Origin: DASTSN01 sp035760665
GTDB taxonomy: Bacteria > Bacteroidota > Bacteroidia > Chitinophagales > Chitinophagaceae
Assembly (NCBI GenBank): GCA_035760665.1
Contig: DASTSN010000082.1
Coordinates: 1-64,000, forward strand
Length of the DNA stretch: 64,000 nucleotides
Reading direction: 5' to 3'
Within the stretch, counting starts at the first letter, position 1, and each line of letters begins with the position of its first letter. The notes beneath the pieces were generated by a model. It ran no database searches and was not told where the DNA came from. It saw nothing but the letters and a program-made list of their open reading frames with translations. A program made the position numbers and the translations under genes. This document shows positions 1-7,678 of this stretch, one piece after another.

Positions 1-158
1 GGGATAATATACCCGGCTCCTTCCGTGATCAGACCGATCCTTTTTTCAATAATATTATCTTAAAAGGACTGGCAAAGAAGAAAACAGAAGCCGGGCTGAA
101 AGAGCAGGCAGATTATATTTTATCAAAACTGCCGGCAGAAGACAAGAAAGGATTTTAA
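1..158 (+). CDS. C-terminal end of an unidentified protein (partial)
   Basis: An open frame enters from the left edge (codons in the frame starting at base 3) and stops with TAA at 156-158, giving 51 residues. They are rich in Lys and include FRDQTDPFF and a helical stretch ending SKLPAEDKKGF. A typical rho-independent hairpin follows at 181, which supports a genuine gene end. The QTDP segment plus a lysine-rich C-terminal helix is reminiscent of the tail of M1-type aminopeptidases, but this is only a resemblance. The family cannot be fixed without the upstream sequence. Confidence 0.6.
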   Translation, partial: DNIPGSFRDQTDPFFNNIILKGLAKKKTEAGLKEQADYILSKLPAEDKKGF

Positions 159-180
159 TCAGGTTTTAAAACAAAACTAC

Positions 181-218
181 AAAAAGCCGTCCGGGTGATT
201 CCCGGCGGCTTTTTCTTT
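181..218 (+). terminator. Rho-independent terminator of the left-edge gene
   Basis: AAAAAGCCG, one mismatch, CCGGG, loop TGATT, then CCCGG and GGCTTTTT form a GC-rich stem flanked by A and T tracts. The run ends in TTTTCTTTT. It lies 22 bases after the TAA of the partial gene. Confidence 0.85.
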
Positions 219-371
219 TAAAGAAAATACCAAAGCCGGCAATAGTTAAATGCTGTTAAAATCGCAGAATAGTCGCAGCAAAAACCGTTTTCCTCGCATT
301 TCCAATGCTGCATCTTTCCTGCTGTGTAGGTTTGCGCTGCCTTTCATCTTTTATTTTTAAATTATTTTATT

Positions 372-830
372 ATGAAAAAGAACATAATCGTACTGCTGTT
401 AGGAACATTTTTATTGCTGAATGGTGCCTTTGCAATAGCCTCAATACCGGCCGTTACTCCACAGTCAATTCAACAAGATCTGAAGGCGCATTTTTCCAGG
501 GCCAGTGATATAAACTGGGTAAAAGGTGCCGGTTTTTACAAAGCTTCCTTCCGGCAGGAAGGCTTGTACCTGCAGGCTTATTATGCCACCGACGGACATT
601 TTATAGGCCTGGCAAGAAATCTATCCTTTTACCAGCTGCCTTTGGTTTTACAACGAAACATCCGGCAGGTATACGCGGACTACTGGATTAGCGATGTACG
701 GGAATTTATCTCGCAACAAGGTACCGACTATTACATCACGTTTGAAAACGCAACTGAACAAATCATTCTAAAAAACTCCGGGAATAATCAGTGGGATATT
801 TTGCAAAAAATTCCTGTCATATTAGGATAA
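372..830 (+). CDS. Secreted PepSY-like small protein
   Basis: This is a 152-residue protein with a clear signal peptide (MKKNIIVLLLG, hydrophobic to about residue 24). The mature part is a single small domain with alternating aromatic positions (INWVKGAGFYKASF, LYLQAYYATDG, ITFENATEQIIL). That layout resembles the PepSY-like / beta-lactamase-inhibitor-like (DUF2874) secreted proteins common in Chitinophagaceae. No catalytic residues are visible, and the role is unknown (periplasmic or surface). The start is the first ATG in front of the signal peptide. It is a single gene, followed by a hairpin at 840 and facing the TPM operon. The family call rests on fold-like pattern only. Confidence 0.75.
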   Translation: MKKNIIVLLLGTFLLLNGAFAIASIPAVTPQSIQQDLKAHFSRASDINWVKGAGFYKASFRQEGLYLQAYYATDGHFIGLARNLSFYQLPLVLQRNIRQVYADYWISDVREFISQQGTDYYITFENATEQIILKNSGNNQWDILQKIPVILG

Positions 831-839
831 ATTCACGTA

Positions 840-872
840 GGGGGCTTGCAGTAAAGCCCCTGATTTATTTTA
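840..872 (+). terminator. Terminator of the PepSY-like gene
   Basis: GGGGCTT, loop GCAGTA, AAGCCCC forms a 7-bp GC-rich stem (841-860) ten bases after the TAA. The run GATTTATTTTA follows. It lies between two convergent genes, and the T-rich side serves the plus strand. Confidence 0.6.
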
Positions 873-894
873 CTGATGACGCAAGCGAATGCAC

Positions 895-1671
895 CTACCA
901 GCTTCCGCTGGAACCACCACCGCCACCGCTACCGCCACCAAAGCCACCGAATCCGCCACCGCCACCAGACCAGCCGCCACCACCTCCACCACCGCTCCAG
1001 CCTCCGCCGCCCGGCCATACTGGCCCCCACCAGCCCCGGTAACCCCGGCGCGAAATCATTCCACCCCCACCGCCGCGGGAGCTGATTCCCATAATGATCC
1101 ATACCAGTAAGATGATGAGGAAAATAGCACCTGGGCTGATTCCTTTTTTATTACCCCTGTCGCTGTAGCCAGGTGGCGCCTTGTATTCACCGGCCGCCGC
1201 TTTAATGATATCAGTCGTAGCAAGGTCGAGTCCGCGGTAGTAATTGCCTTCCCGAAAATTGGGAACAATATCACTCTGGATAATCTGGTTGGCTGTAATG
1301 TCGGGCACCGCACCTTCTAAACCATACCCCACTTCTATGCGTACCTGGCGATCATCTTTGGCAACCAACAATACAATTCCGTTATTTTTTTCCTTATTAC
1401 CCACACCCCACCCGCGAAGAATTCCCAATCCCACATCTTCAATGGGATAGTCCTGCAGCGTGGAGATGATGACAACCGCCACCTGGTTAGACGTACTATC
1501 GTCATACTGCACCAGCTTTTGTTCTAATGCCTCGGTCTGCTCGGGCGTCAGTGTGTTGGTAAAATCATTTACCAGCCGCGGCGGACTTGGACGCCGGGGA
1601 ATGACCTTTTCGATCTGAGCAGAAGCGCAGATCGTTGCCATTAATGAAAAGAATACTAAAAATTTCTTCAT
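895..1671 (-). CDS. TPM-domain protein with glycine-rich tail (YgcG-like)
   Basis: This 258-residue protein has a signal peptide (residues 1-18), a TPM domain (about 33-160; LVNDFTNTLT, VAVVIIST, GIVLLVA, RQVRIEVGYGLEG), one membrane segment (182-197) and a Gly/Ser-rich tail (200-258) with Trp residues. This order is the standard YgcG-like layout: periplasmic TPM domain, membrane anchor, low-complexity tail. TPM proteins are linked with membrane or photosystem quality control and often sit beside LemA; the biochemical role here is not known. It is the last gene of lemA-TPM-TPM, starting 6 bases after the preceding gene's stop. The glycine tail makes a spurious proline-rich reading frame on the opposite strand. 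Confidence 0.88.
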   Translation of the reverse strand: MKKFLVFFSLMATICASAQIEKVIPRRPSPPRLVNDFTNTLTPEQTEALEQKLVQYDDSTSNQVAVVIISTLQDYPIEDVGLGILRGWGVGNKEKNNGIVLLVAKDDRQVRIEVGYGLEGAVPDITANQIIQSDIVPNFREGNYYRGLDLATTDIIKAAAGEYKAPPGYSDRGNKKGISPGAIFLIILLVWIIMGISSRGGGGGMISRRGYRGWWGPVWPGGGGWSGGGGGGGWSGGGGGFGGFGGGSGGGGGSSGSW

Positions 1672-1677
1672 GCTGTA

Positions 1678-2139
1678 CTACCTGCCAAAGACAATGTCAT
1701 CGGGCAATTCATTTTTATCTGTGTCATTATCAAACGGAAAATGCTCATGCAAAGCATCTCCGATCTGCAATACGCATTGGCGGATACCTTCTGCAAAATG
1801 ATCGCGATTGAAATTATCCAGGATATTCCCCACAATTTTTTGCCAATATCCACTACCCACTTTTTGATGAATGTTTTCATCTCCAAAAACAGCCAGCTGC
1901 CTGTCCTTTACAGCCAGGTATACCAGCACAGCATTGTGGTCATCTGTCCGTTCCATCTCAAGCCGGTAAAAGAGTTCGGCGGCCCGGTCGAGCGCATCCA
2001 CGTAACGGCAGCGGCTTTCTACAAATACGCGGATTTCGCCACTCGTTCTTTTTTCTGCAAACCGAACAGCTTCTACAATCCGTTCTCTCTCCTCGGCTGT
2101 AAAAAATTCTTTTGGCTTTTGCCAGGGAAATAATCGCAC
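1678..2139 (-). CDS. Second TPM-domain protein, no signal peptide
   Basis: A 153-residue protein made almost entirely of one TPM domain (about 15-140; EERERIVEAVRFAEKRTSGEIRVFVE, then VLVYLAVKDRQLAVFGDENIH). It lacks both the signal peptide and the glycine-rich tail of its downstream neighbour, so it is probably cytoplasmic or peripheral to the membrane. It lies between lemA (23-base gap) and the larger TPM gene (6-base gap), which argues for one transcript and a shared complex. The start ATG at 2139 gives the expected short basic N terminus. The function beyond family membership is unknown. Confidence 0.87.
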   Translation of the reverse strand: MRLFPWQKPKEFFTAEERERIVEAVRFAEKRTSGEIRVFVESRCRYVDALDRAAELFYRLEMERTDDHNAVLVYLAVKDRQLAVFGDENIHQKVGSGYWQKIVGNILDNFNRDHFAEGIRQCVLQIGDALHEHFPFDNDTDKNELPDDIVFGR

Positions 2140-2162
2140 GGGTATCCGTTGATGTGATTAAA

Positions 2163-2756
2163 TTAAAGTTTTACTTCGGGAGCCTTTTCAGACCCTGCCT
2201 CGGCTTTAAATCCTTCTTTTACTTTAAAACCGAACATACCGGCAAAAATATTCATGGGAAACGAGCGAACCTTGGTATTGTATACATTGACGGCACTGTT
2301 AAAATCATTTCTTGCTACCGCAATCCGGTTTTCTGTCCCTTCGAGCTGCTTTTGCAAGTCCTGGAAATTTTGTGTGGCTTTTAGGTCAGGATAATTTTCC
2401 ACCACAGCCAACAACCGGCTTAAAGCACCCGTCAGTTCTCCCTGGGCCTGCTGGAATTTTGCAATATTTTCCGGTGTAAGATTAGTCGGATCTATATTAA
2501 CAGAGGTGGCTTTCGCCCTGGCTTCTACAACTTTTGTCAGTGTTTCCTGCTCAAAATTGGCAGCTCCTTTCACAGTATTCACCAGGTTGGGAATTAAATC
2601 TGACCGGCGCTGGTACTGGCTTTGTACATTATTCCAGGCATTTTTAACGGTTTCGTCTTGTTTTACCAATCCATTATATCCGCTGCAGCCCCACACACCA
2701 AGTATGAGGACAAGACCTAAGATAATTAAAAGCGGGAGGTTGCGGGTTCCTTTCAT
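2163..2756 (-). CDS. lemA: LemA family protein
   Basis: A 197-residue protein with an N-terminal membrane segment (about 7-24), then the LemA signature: YNGLVKQDETVKNAWNNVQ, QYQRRSDLIPNLV, and a long helical region with RIAVARNDFNSAVNVYN and the FPMNIFAGMFGF block near the C terminus. The length is normal for LemA (about 185-200). A cysteine at residue 24 (WGCSG) could be lipidated. It is the first gene of the lemA-TPM-TPM operon. LemA-TPM pairs are widespread and are thought to act in envelope maintenance, but no reaction is known. A terminator of the upstream pgk gene separates it from glycolysis. Confidence 0.92.
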   Translation of the reverse strand: MKGTRNLPLLIILGLVLILGVWGCSGYNGLVKQDETVKNAWNNVQSQYQRRSDLIPNLVNTVKGAANFEQETLTKVVEARAKATSVNIDPTNLTPENIAKFQQAQGELTGALSRLLAVVENYPDLKATQNFQDLQKQLEGTENRIAVARNDFNSAVNVYNTKVRSFPMNIFAGMFGFKVKEGFKAEAGSEKAPEVKL

Positions 2757-2801
2757 GATTGTAGGTTTTTAATATGTCTAAAATTACTCTTTTTATAAAA
2801 C

Positions 2802-2828
2802 AAAAAAGCTCTTACACAAAGTAAGAGC
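2802..2828 (-). terminator. Terminator of pgk
   Basis: On the minus strand GCTCTTAC, loop TTTGT, GTAAGAGC forms a perfect 8-bp stem followed by TTTTTTG. It lies 26 bases past the pgk stop and in front of lemA, so the two are separate transcription units. Confidence 0.85.
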
Positions 2829-2854
2829 CAATTAAATTTTCATGACGAAATTAC

Positions 2855-4051
2855 CTATCCTTTGATGGCAGCAATGCCGGGCAGTGCTTTCCCTTCAAAA
2901 TATTCGAGCATAGCGCCCCCCCCGGTGGATACGTAACTTACTTTTTCAGTAAAACCAAACTGATTAACAGCCGCCACGGAATCGCCGCCGCCCACCAGTG
3001 AAAAAGCGCCATTTTGTGTTGCTTCTGCCACGGCTGTTGCTACTGCCTTGGTACCATGTTGAAATTTAGCCATTTCAAAAACTCCCATCGGCCCATTCCA
3101 CAAGATGGTCTTGGAATGTTTGATCACATTACAAAACTGCTCACAGGCATTCGGGCCGATATCCAGCCCCATCCAGCCGGCAGGAATGTTATCGCTGGGC
3201 GCATTAGAAGTATTGGCATTCGCATCAAATTTATCGGCAATGATAGAATCGGAGGGCAAGTGAATACAAACGCCTTTTTCCGCTGCTTTAGCCAAAATAG
3301 CCCGGGCAGTATCCAGCCGGTCTTCCTCGCAAAGTGAGTTGCCGATGATTCCCCCGGTAGCTTTCATGAATGTATAGGCCATGCCACCTCCGATGATAAT
3401 GTCGGTAGCCCGGTCCAGTAAATTTTCCAGAATGAGTATTTTGTCTGAAACCTTTGCCCCGCCAATGATCGCCACAAAAGGCTTTTCCGCCTTATGCAAA
3501 ACTTTTTCCGCACTGGCCACTTCTCCTTCCATGACCAGGCCAAACATTTTTTTCCCCTTTTCAAAATAGTCGGCAATGACAGCAGTGGAAGCATGTGCCC
3601 GGTGGGCGGTGCCAAAAGCGTCATTTACATACACATCGCCTAACTGGGCAAGCTTTTTGGCAAATTCCTTATCCCCTTTTTCTTCTTGTTTGTAAAACCG
3701 TAGATTTTCCAGCAGCAGCACTTCTCCCGGTTTCAGCATAGAAGCTGTTAGGAATGCCTGCTCGCCGATGCAATCATTGGCAAATAATACGGGAGCGCCA
3801 CCCAGCAAATCGCTTAAATGCTTCACAAGGTGTTTGAGAGAATATTTTTCTGTGGGGCCGTCTTTGGGTCTTCCCAGGTGACTCATCAGGATGACGCTGC
3901 CGCCATCCTGCCTGATTTTTTGAATAGTGGGAACAGCAGCCCGCATTCGGGTATCATCAGTGATTTCATATTTATCATTTAACGGCACATTAAAATCCAC
4001 CCGAACCAGGGCTTTGTGTCCATTAAAATTAAAATCAGCAAAGGCAGACAT
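2855..4051 (-). CDS. pgk: Phosphoglycerate kinase
   Basis: A 398-residue enzyme of normal length that converts 1,3-bisphosphoglycerate and ADP to 3-phosphoglycerate and ATP in the cytoplasm. Signature segments are present: VRVDFNVPLN (16-25), SHLGRPKDG (57-65), LLLENLRFY, NDAFGTAHRAHAS, GGAKVSDKI, WNGPMGVFE and GGGDSVAA (354-361), with the usual STGGGAMLEYFEGKALPG end. The start ATG at 4051 gives the expected MSAFADF N terminus. It lies directly downstream of gapA, the previous step of glycolysis, but a terminator lies between them and another follows pgk, so it can be expressed separately or by read-through. Confidence 0.98.
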   Translation of the reverse strand: MSAFADFNFNGHKALVRVDFNVPLNDKYEITDDTRMRAAVPTIQKIRQDGGSVILMSHLGRPKDGPTEKYSLKHLVKHLSDLLGGAPVLFANDCIGEQAFLTASMLKPGEVLLLENLRFYKQEEKGDKEFAKKLAQLGDVYVNDAFGTAHRAHASTAVIADYFEKGKKMFGLVMEGEVASAEKVLHKAEKPFVAIIGGAKVSDKILILENLLDRATDIIIGGGMAYTFMKATGGIIGNSLCEEDRLDTARAILAKAAEKGVCIHLPSDSIIADKFDANANTSNAPSDNIPAGWMGLDIGPNACEQFCNVIKHSKTILWNGPMGVFEMAKFQHGTKAVATAVAEATQNGAFSLVGGGDSVAAVNQFGFTEKVSYVSTGGGAMLEYFEGKALPGIAAIKG

Positions 4052-4082
4052 GGTTGTTTCGATTTAGTGCTTAAAAGTAATT

Positions 4083-4116
4083 AAAAGAAAAGTGCCCCGA
4101 CATTTCACCGGGGCAC
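4083..4116 (-). terminator. Terminator between gapA and pgk
   Basis: On the minus strand GTGCCCCG, a 9-base loop, CGGGGCAC forms a perfect 8-bp GC-rich stem followed by TTTTCTTTT. It lies 18 bases past the gapA stop and upstream of pgk. It may work as a partial terminator that sets the gapA:pgk ratio. Confidence 0.82.
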
Positions 4117-4134
4117 ATTTTCCTGCTTGATCAT

Positions 4135-5148
4135 TTATTTACTGATGAGTTTGGCAAAGTAGTGAACAGTGCGAACCAGCTGGCTGACATAGCTCATTTC
4201 GTTATCATACCAACTTACAGTTTTCACCAGTTGTGTGTCCCCCACTGTCTGCACTTTTGTTTGTGTGGCATCAAACAAGGAACCATAATGCATACTGATG
4301 ATATCGCTGCTGACAATTTCATCTTCGTTGTAACCAAAACTTTCGTTCGCTGCCGCTTTCATAGCTGCATTGATTTCTTCTACGGTGACCTTTTTACCAA
4401 GAATCACAGTTAACTCAGTTAGTGAACCGGTAAGGGTGGGAACACGCTGTGCTGTGCCATCAAGTTTACCTTTCAGGTTTGGCAAAACCAGGCCGATAGC
4501 TTTGGCAGCACCGGTACTGTTCGGAACAATATTTTGTGCGGCAGCCCTGGCTCGTCGCAGATCACCTTTCGGATGCGGGGCATCTTGTGTATTCTGATCA
4601 TTGGTATAGGCGTGAACCGTTGTCATCAAGCCGTTAAGAATACCAAACTGTTTATCCAGTACATCTGCCATCGGCGCCAGGCAGTTTGTAGTGCAGGAGG
4701 CGCAACTGATCACAGTTTCGCTGCCATCCAGTATGTTATGGTTTACATTAAAGACAATTGTTTTCAGATCGCCGGTGGCAGGGGCTGAGATAACAACTTT
4801 TTTGGCGCCGGCGGCCAGGTGAGCCTCTGCTTTGGCTTTATCGGTAAAAAAGCCCGTGCACTCCAGCACCACATCTACATCGTGGGCTTTCCAGGGAATT
4901 TCAGCGGGATTTTTTTGTGCATATATTTTTACCTCATCGCCATTTACGATGATAGCATTGTCTGTTGCCTTTACGTCTGCATCAAAACGGCCCTGGGCAG
5001 TATCATATTTTAACAGGTGTGCTAATACTTTAGGACTGGTAAGATCATTAATTGCCACCACGTCAATTCCTTCCATTTTATAAATCTGGCGGTATACCAG
5101 GCGGCCAATACGTCCGAAACCATTAATAGCAACTTTTACTGTGCTCAT
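4135..5148 (-). CDS. gapA: Glyceraldehyde-3-phosphate dehydrogenase, type I
   Basis: A 337-residue enzyme, full length, that oxidises glyceraldehyde 3-phosphate to 1,3-bisphosphoglycerate. Visible features are the NAD-binding start INGFGRIGR (8-16), Asp35 in AINDLT (the residue that usually gives NAD rather than NADP preference), the catalytic motif SCASCTTNCLAP with Cys152, TVHAYTNDQNTQD, RRARAAAQNIVP and the C-terminal SWYDNEMSYVSQLVRTV. Cytoplasmic, glycolytic. It lies upstream of pgk with a hairpin between. No clear TAnnTTTG box was found in the 210 bases before it on the minus strand. Confidence 0.98.
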   Translation of the reverse strand: MSTVKVAINGFGRIGRLVYRQIYKMEGIDVVAINDLTSPKVLAHLLKYDTAQGRFDADVKATDNAIIVNGDEVKIYAQKNPAEIPWKAHDVDVVLECTGFFTDKAKAEAHLAAGAKKVVISAPATGDLKTIVFNVNHNILDGSETVISCASCTTNCLAPMADVLDKQFGILNGLMTTVHAYTNDQNTQDAPHPKGDLRRARAAAQNIVPNSTGAAKAIGLVLPNLKGKLDGTAQRVPTLTGSLTELTVILGKKVTVEEINAAMKAAANESFGYNEDEIVSSDIISMHYGSLFDATQTKVQTVGDTQLVKTVSWYDNEMSYVSQLVRTVHYFAKLISK

Positions 5149-5311
5149 TTCTAATATAGATTTAACGTTTAAAAATGCGCAGCGAAGTTACGTGATTGCA
5201 ACTAAACTTTGTTCCCGATTTCAGCAATCCGTGAGGATTTGATAACAAATTGACAGTTGAAACCACTTAGGCAGCCGGAGGGGAAATAATTAGCCTGTTA
5301 AGAGGAAAAAA

Positions 5312-5344
5312 TTTTGGCTGAAAAAATATACCAGCCTATCTTTG
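5312..5344 (+). promoter_or_regulatory. Bacteroidota-type promoter of tRNA-Glu
   Basis: TTTTG at 5312-5316, a 20-base spacer, then TATCTTTG at 5337-5344, an exact match to the TAnnTTTG -7 box followed by C. The mature tRNA begins 17 bases further on. This is the cleanest promoter in the window and supports assignment to Bacteroidota. Confidence 0.78.
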
Positions 5345-5361
5345 CCCACCCAAAAACAAAC

Positions 5362-5436
5362 GGCCTGTTCGTCTAGGGGCTAGGACGCATCCCTTTCACG
5401 GATGAAACACGGGTTCGATTCCCGTACAGGCTACCA
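5362..5436 (+). tRNA. tRNA-Glu (anticodon TTC)
   Basis: A complete cloverleaf can be folded by eye. The acceptor stem is GGCCTGT with ACAGGCT (first pair G-U). The D arm is GTC/GAC with an AGGGG loop. The anticodon stem is CATCC/GGATG with loop CTTTCAC, giving anticodon TTC. The T arm is ACGGG TTCGATT CCCGT. Discriminator A5433 is followed by an encoded CCA at 5434-5436. It has its own promoter and terminator. Confidence 0.97.
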
Positions 5437-5437
5437 G

Positions 5438-5465
5438 AGGTCTTGATTTTTCAAGGCCTTTTTTT
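5438..5465 (+). terminator. Terminator of tRNA-Glu
   Basis: AGGTCTTGA, loop TTTT, TCAAGGCCT (one G-U pair), then seven T. It begins one base after the tRNA CCA end plus G. Confidence 0.88.
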
Positions 5466-5619
5466 ATGCCTTTTGCGCTACAGCAAAGTGGATTTTTCCC
5501 TTTACCCAACCGGCGGTAAGCAGCAATCATGTGACGGGATTCCGCAGAAAAATCAGCTGTATTGGCTAGCGCCCTAAGAACTTTTTGCGGAATCAGATTG
5601 TTATATATGTTTTGCCTGT

Positions 5620-6888
5620 ATGTATTTCCCCACCGTTATAGTCGTTTTACAAAACATCTTTACGCCGGGTTTCAAAAAAAAGTCCGTTCTTATCATTCTT
5701 TCTGCAGCCATCTTCTATGCCAATCTATTTTTTAGCCCCAAACCCTCTGTACCGGAAAATCAACAATCCAGTATAGCACAAAACGATTCATTATCGGTAA
5801 CGGTCTGCAGCAACTGCCACAAAGAAATTTACGAAAGCTTTATTCATACCGCTCATTACCTGGATTCAAGACCTGCAGACAGTTCAACCATAAAGGGAAG
5901 TTTTGAAGATGGGAAAAATATTTTTACCTACAATCCATTTATGCAGGTGCGGATGGAGAAAAACGGGGCTGTTTTTAGCCAGTCCGGTATGGTAAATGGC
6001 GAACAAATACAAACTGCCAACTTTGATATCTCCATCGGATCGGGGCGAAAAGGGCAAAGTTATTTGTACTGGTCCGGTGATAAATTATTCCAGTTACCTG
6101 TTTCGTACTATGCTGCCAATGGTGAGTGGTGCAATAGCCCCGGCTTTCCCGGTTATTTTTTCTTTGGGCGTCAGATTACCGCCAACTGCCTTGAATGCCA
6201 TACAACCTACGCAAGAGTGCTGTCGAAAGAAGGGAAGCAATATACATTTGACAAAAACAGTATTGTGTATGGAATTACCTGCGAACGATGCCATCCCGGG
6301 GCTGCCCGCCATGCAACTTACCAAATGAGCCATCCTGAAGATACCACTGGACGGTTTGTTGTCAATACAGCAAACCTGGAACGGTCGCGCCGAACAGATG
6401 CCTGTGCTCTCTGCCATTCAGGATTCAGGATACCACTGCAAGATGCCTTTTTATTTAAAGCAGGTGATTCGCTAAGCAATTATTCCACAGGCAGCAACCT
6501 GTCTTCCAAAGCAGATACATTAGATGTGCATGGAAACCAATATGGATTGCTGGCAGCCAGTCAATGTTTTAAAAAGTCATTGCAGATGGACTGTTCCACC
6601 TGTCACAATGTACATGAAACGCAAATCAATGAGCCAGCCTTATTTTCAAAAAAATGCCTAAGCTGTCATAGTGGCTCGGCACAAAAGGTTTGCAGCCTTC
6701 ATACAAAAAAACCAATTGTTTTAGCTGATAATTGCATCGACTGCCATATGCCGGTGCTGGCATCAAAGAAAATAACCGTTGAAGTTGACGCCGGCAAAAA
6801 TCCACTGCCTGATTATATCCGCACCCATTACATCAGTGTATACAAAAATGCCACAAAAGATTATTTAAAACACACTCCGCTTCCTTAG
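5620..6888 (+). CDS. Secreted seven-heme c-type cytochrome
   Basis: A 422-residue protein with seven CxxCH heme-binding motifs: CSNCH (63-67), CLECH (190-194), CERCH (221-225), CALCH (262-266), CSTCH (325-329), CLSCH (346-350) and CIDCH (372-376). The N terminus has a basic stretch and a hydrophobic segment (about 21-38) that would export it, as c-type maturation needs. The spacing (one heme, a long beta-rich stretch, then six) resembles multiheme cytochrome c554-like electron carriers. Substrate and partners are unknown, and no membrane anchor or quinol oxidase gene lies beside it. The start codon is uncertain because the N terminus before the hydrophobic segment is unusually long. It is transcribed towards the LytS/LytTR pair. 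Confidence 0.85.
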   Translation: MYFPTVIVVLQNIFTPGFKKKSVLIILSAAIFYANLFFSPKPSVPENQQSSIAQNDSLSVTVCSNCHKEIYESFIHTAHYLDSRPADSSTIKGSFEDGKNIFTYNPFMQVRMEKNGAVFSQSGMVNGEQIQTANFDISIGSGRKGQSYLYWSGDKLFQLPVSYYAANGEWCNSPGFPGYFFFGRQITANCLECHTTYARVLSKEGKQYTFDKNSIVYGITCERCHPGAARHATYQMSHPEDTTGRFVVNTANLERSRRTDACALCHSGFRIPLQDAFLFKAGDSLSNYSTGSNLSSKADTLDVHGNQYGLLAASQCFKKSLQMDCSTCHNVHETQINEPALFSKKCLSCHSGSAQKVCSLHTKKPIVLADNCIDCHMPVLASKKITVEVDAGKNPLPDYIRTHYISVYKNATKDYLKHTPLP

Positions 6889-6964
6889 CATTGCTTACTA
6901 ATTTATCGAAGCCGATTTTATCCGGCGACATCTTACCGGGCAGCTGAAAATAGCTCAAAACAAT

Positions 6965-7678
6965 TCAGGCTAATTTTTTCAGCAATGCGTTGCGGTAGAG
7001 TTTTCCTATAGGAATCGTGGTATTACTTATACCGAGCAACTCGGCCGTATACGATTTGATATTTTTTAACGAGACAATATAAGAACGGTGCACTCTTGCA
7101 AATTCATGCTCGGGCAGCATCTCTTCAACTGCACTGATCGATTGCTTGGTGATAATCAAACCCTCACTGGTATATATTTTTATATAGTCTTTCATACTTT
7201 CAATATACAGCAGATCCCGTAGCATTACCTTCACCATTTTCCGGTCTGTTCGGAAATAAACAAAAGCATCATTATTCAGGGAAGGATTTACTTTGAGAGG
7301 AAGCTGGTCTGCGCCGGCAGGATATACTTTACCAACGGCTTTCAAGAAACGATCAAAAGGCACTGGTTTCAGCAGATAGTCCACCACATCCAGTTCATAT
7401 CCTTCTATTGCATATTCATGATGTGCTGTGGTGAAAATAACTTTTGGCGGATATTTTAAGGTTTTGAGAAATTCATTCCCATTCAACTGCGGCATCCGAA
7501 TATCGAGAAATAAAAGATCTACCGGCTGTTTTTGCAAAACGGAAAAAGCCTCGGGAGCATTCTCACACTCACCTACCAGTTGCAAAGTTGCCACATCCTG
7601 AATATACCGGCTGATGATCGCCCTTGCCGGAGGCTCATCATCCACAACCAGGCACCGAATGATTTTTGTATCAGGCAT
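6965..7678 (-). CDS. LytTR-family response regulator
   Basis: A 237-residue two-domain regulator. The receiver domain (about 7-120) has the acidic pair VVDDEP (11-16), the phospho-acceptor Asp59 in LLFLDIRMP, the Thr in IFTTAHHEYA and Lys in LLKPVPFDRF. The LytTR DNA-binding domain is about 135-237 (IESMKDYIKIYTSEG, FARVHRSYIVSLKNI). Its start overlaps the stop of the upstream histidine kinase by 8 bases, which indicates translational coupling and a matched pair. Such pairs bind direct repeats upstream of few targets; the target here is not evident, though the neighbouring cytochrome gene is a candidate. Confidence 0.95.
   Translation of the reverse strand: MPDTKIIRCLVVDDEPPARAIISRYIQDVATLQLVGECENAPEAFSVLQKQPVDLLFLDIRMPQLNGNEFLKTLKYPPKVIFTTAHHEYAIEGYELDVVDYLLKPVPFDRFLKAVGKVYPAGADQLPLKVNPSLNNDAFVYFRTDRKMVKVMLRDLLYIESMKDYIKIYTSEGLIITKQSISAVEEMLPEHEFARVHRSYIVSLKNIKSYTAELLGISNTTIPIGKLYRNALLKKLA

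Noticed and set aside
305..508. A 67-codon frame overlapping the start of the PepSY-like gene
   Set aside because: It overlaps the signal peptide of the real gene in another frame and has no recognisable content.
791..1042. Proline-rich reading frame of 83 codons on the plus strand
   Set aside because: It is the opposite-strand shadow of the glycine-rich tail (GGT/GGC repeats) of the TPM protein; no start signal and no family.
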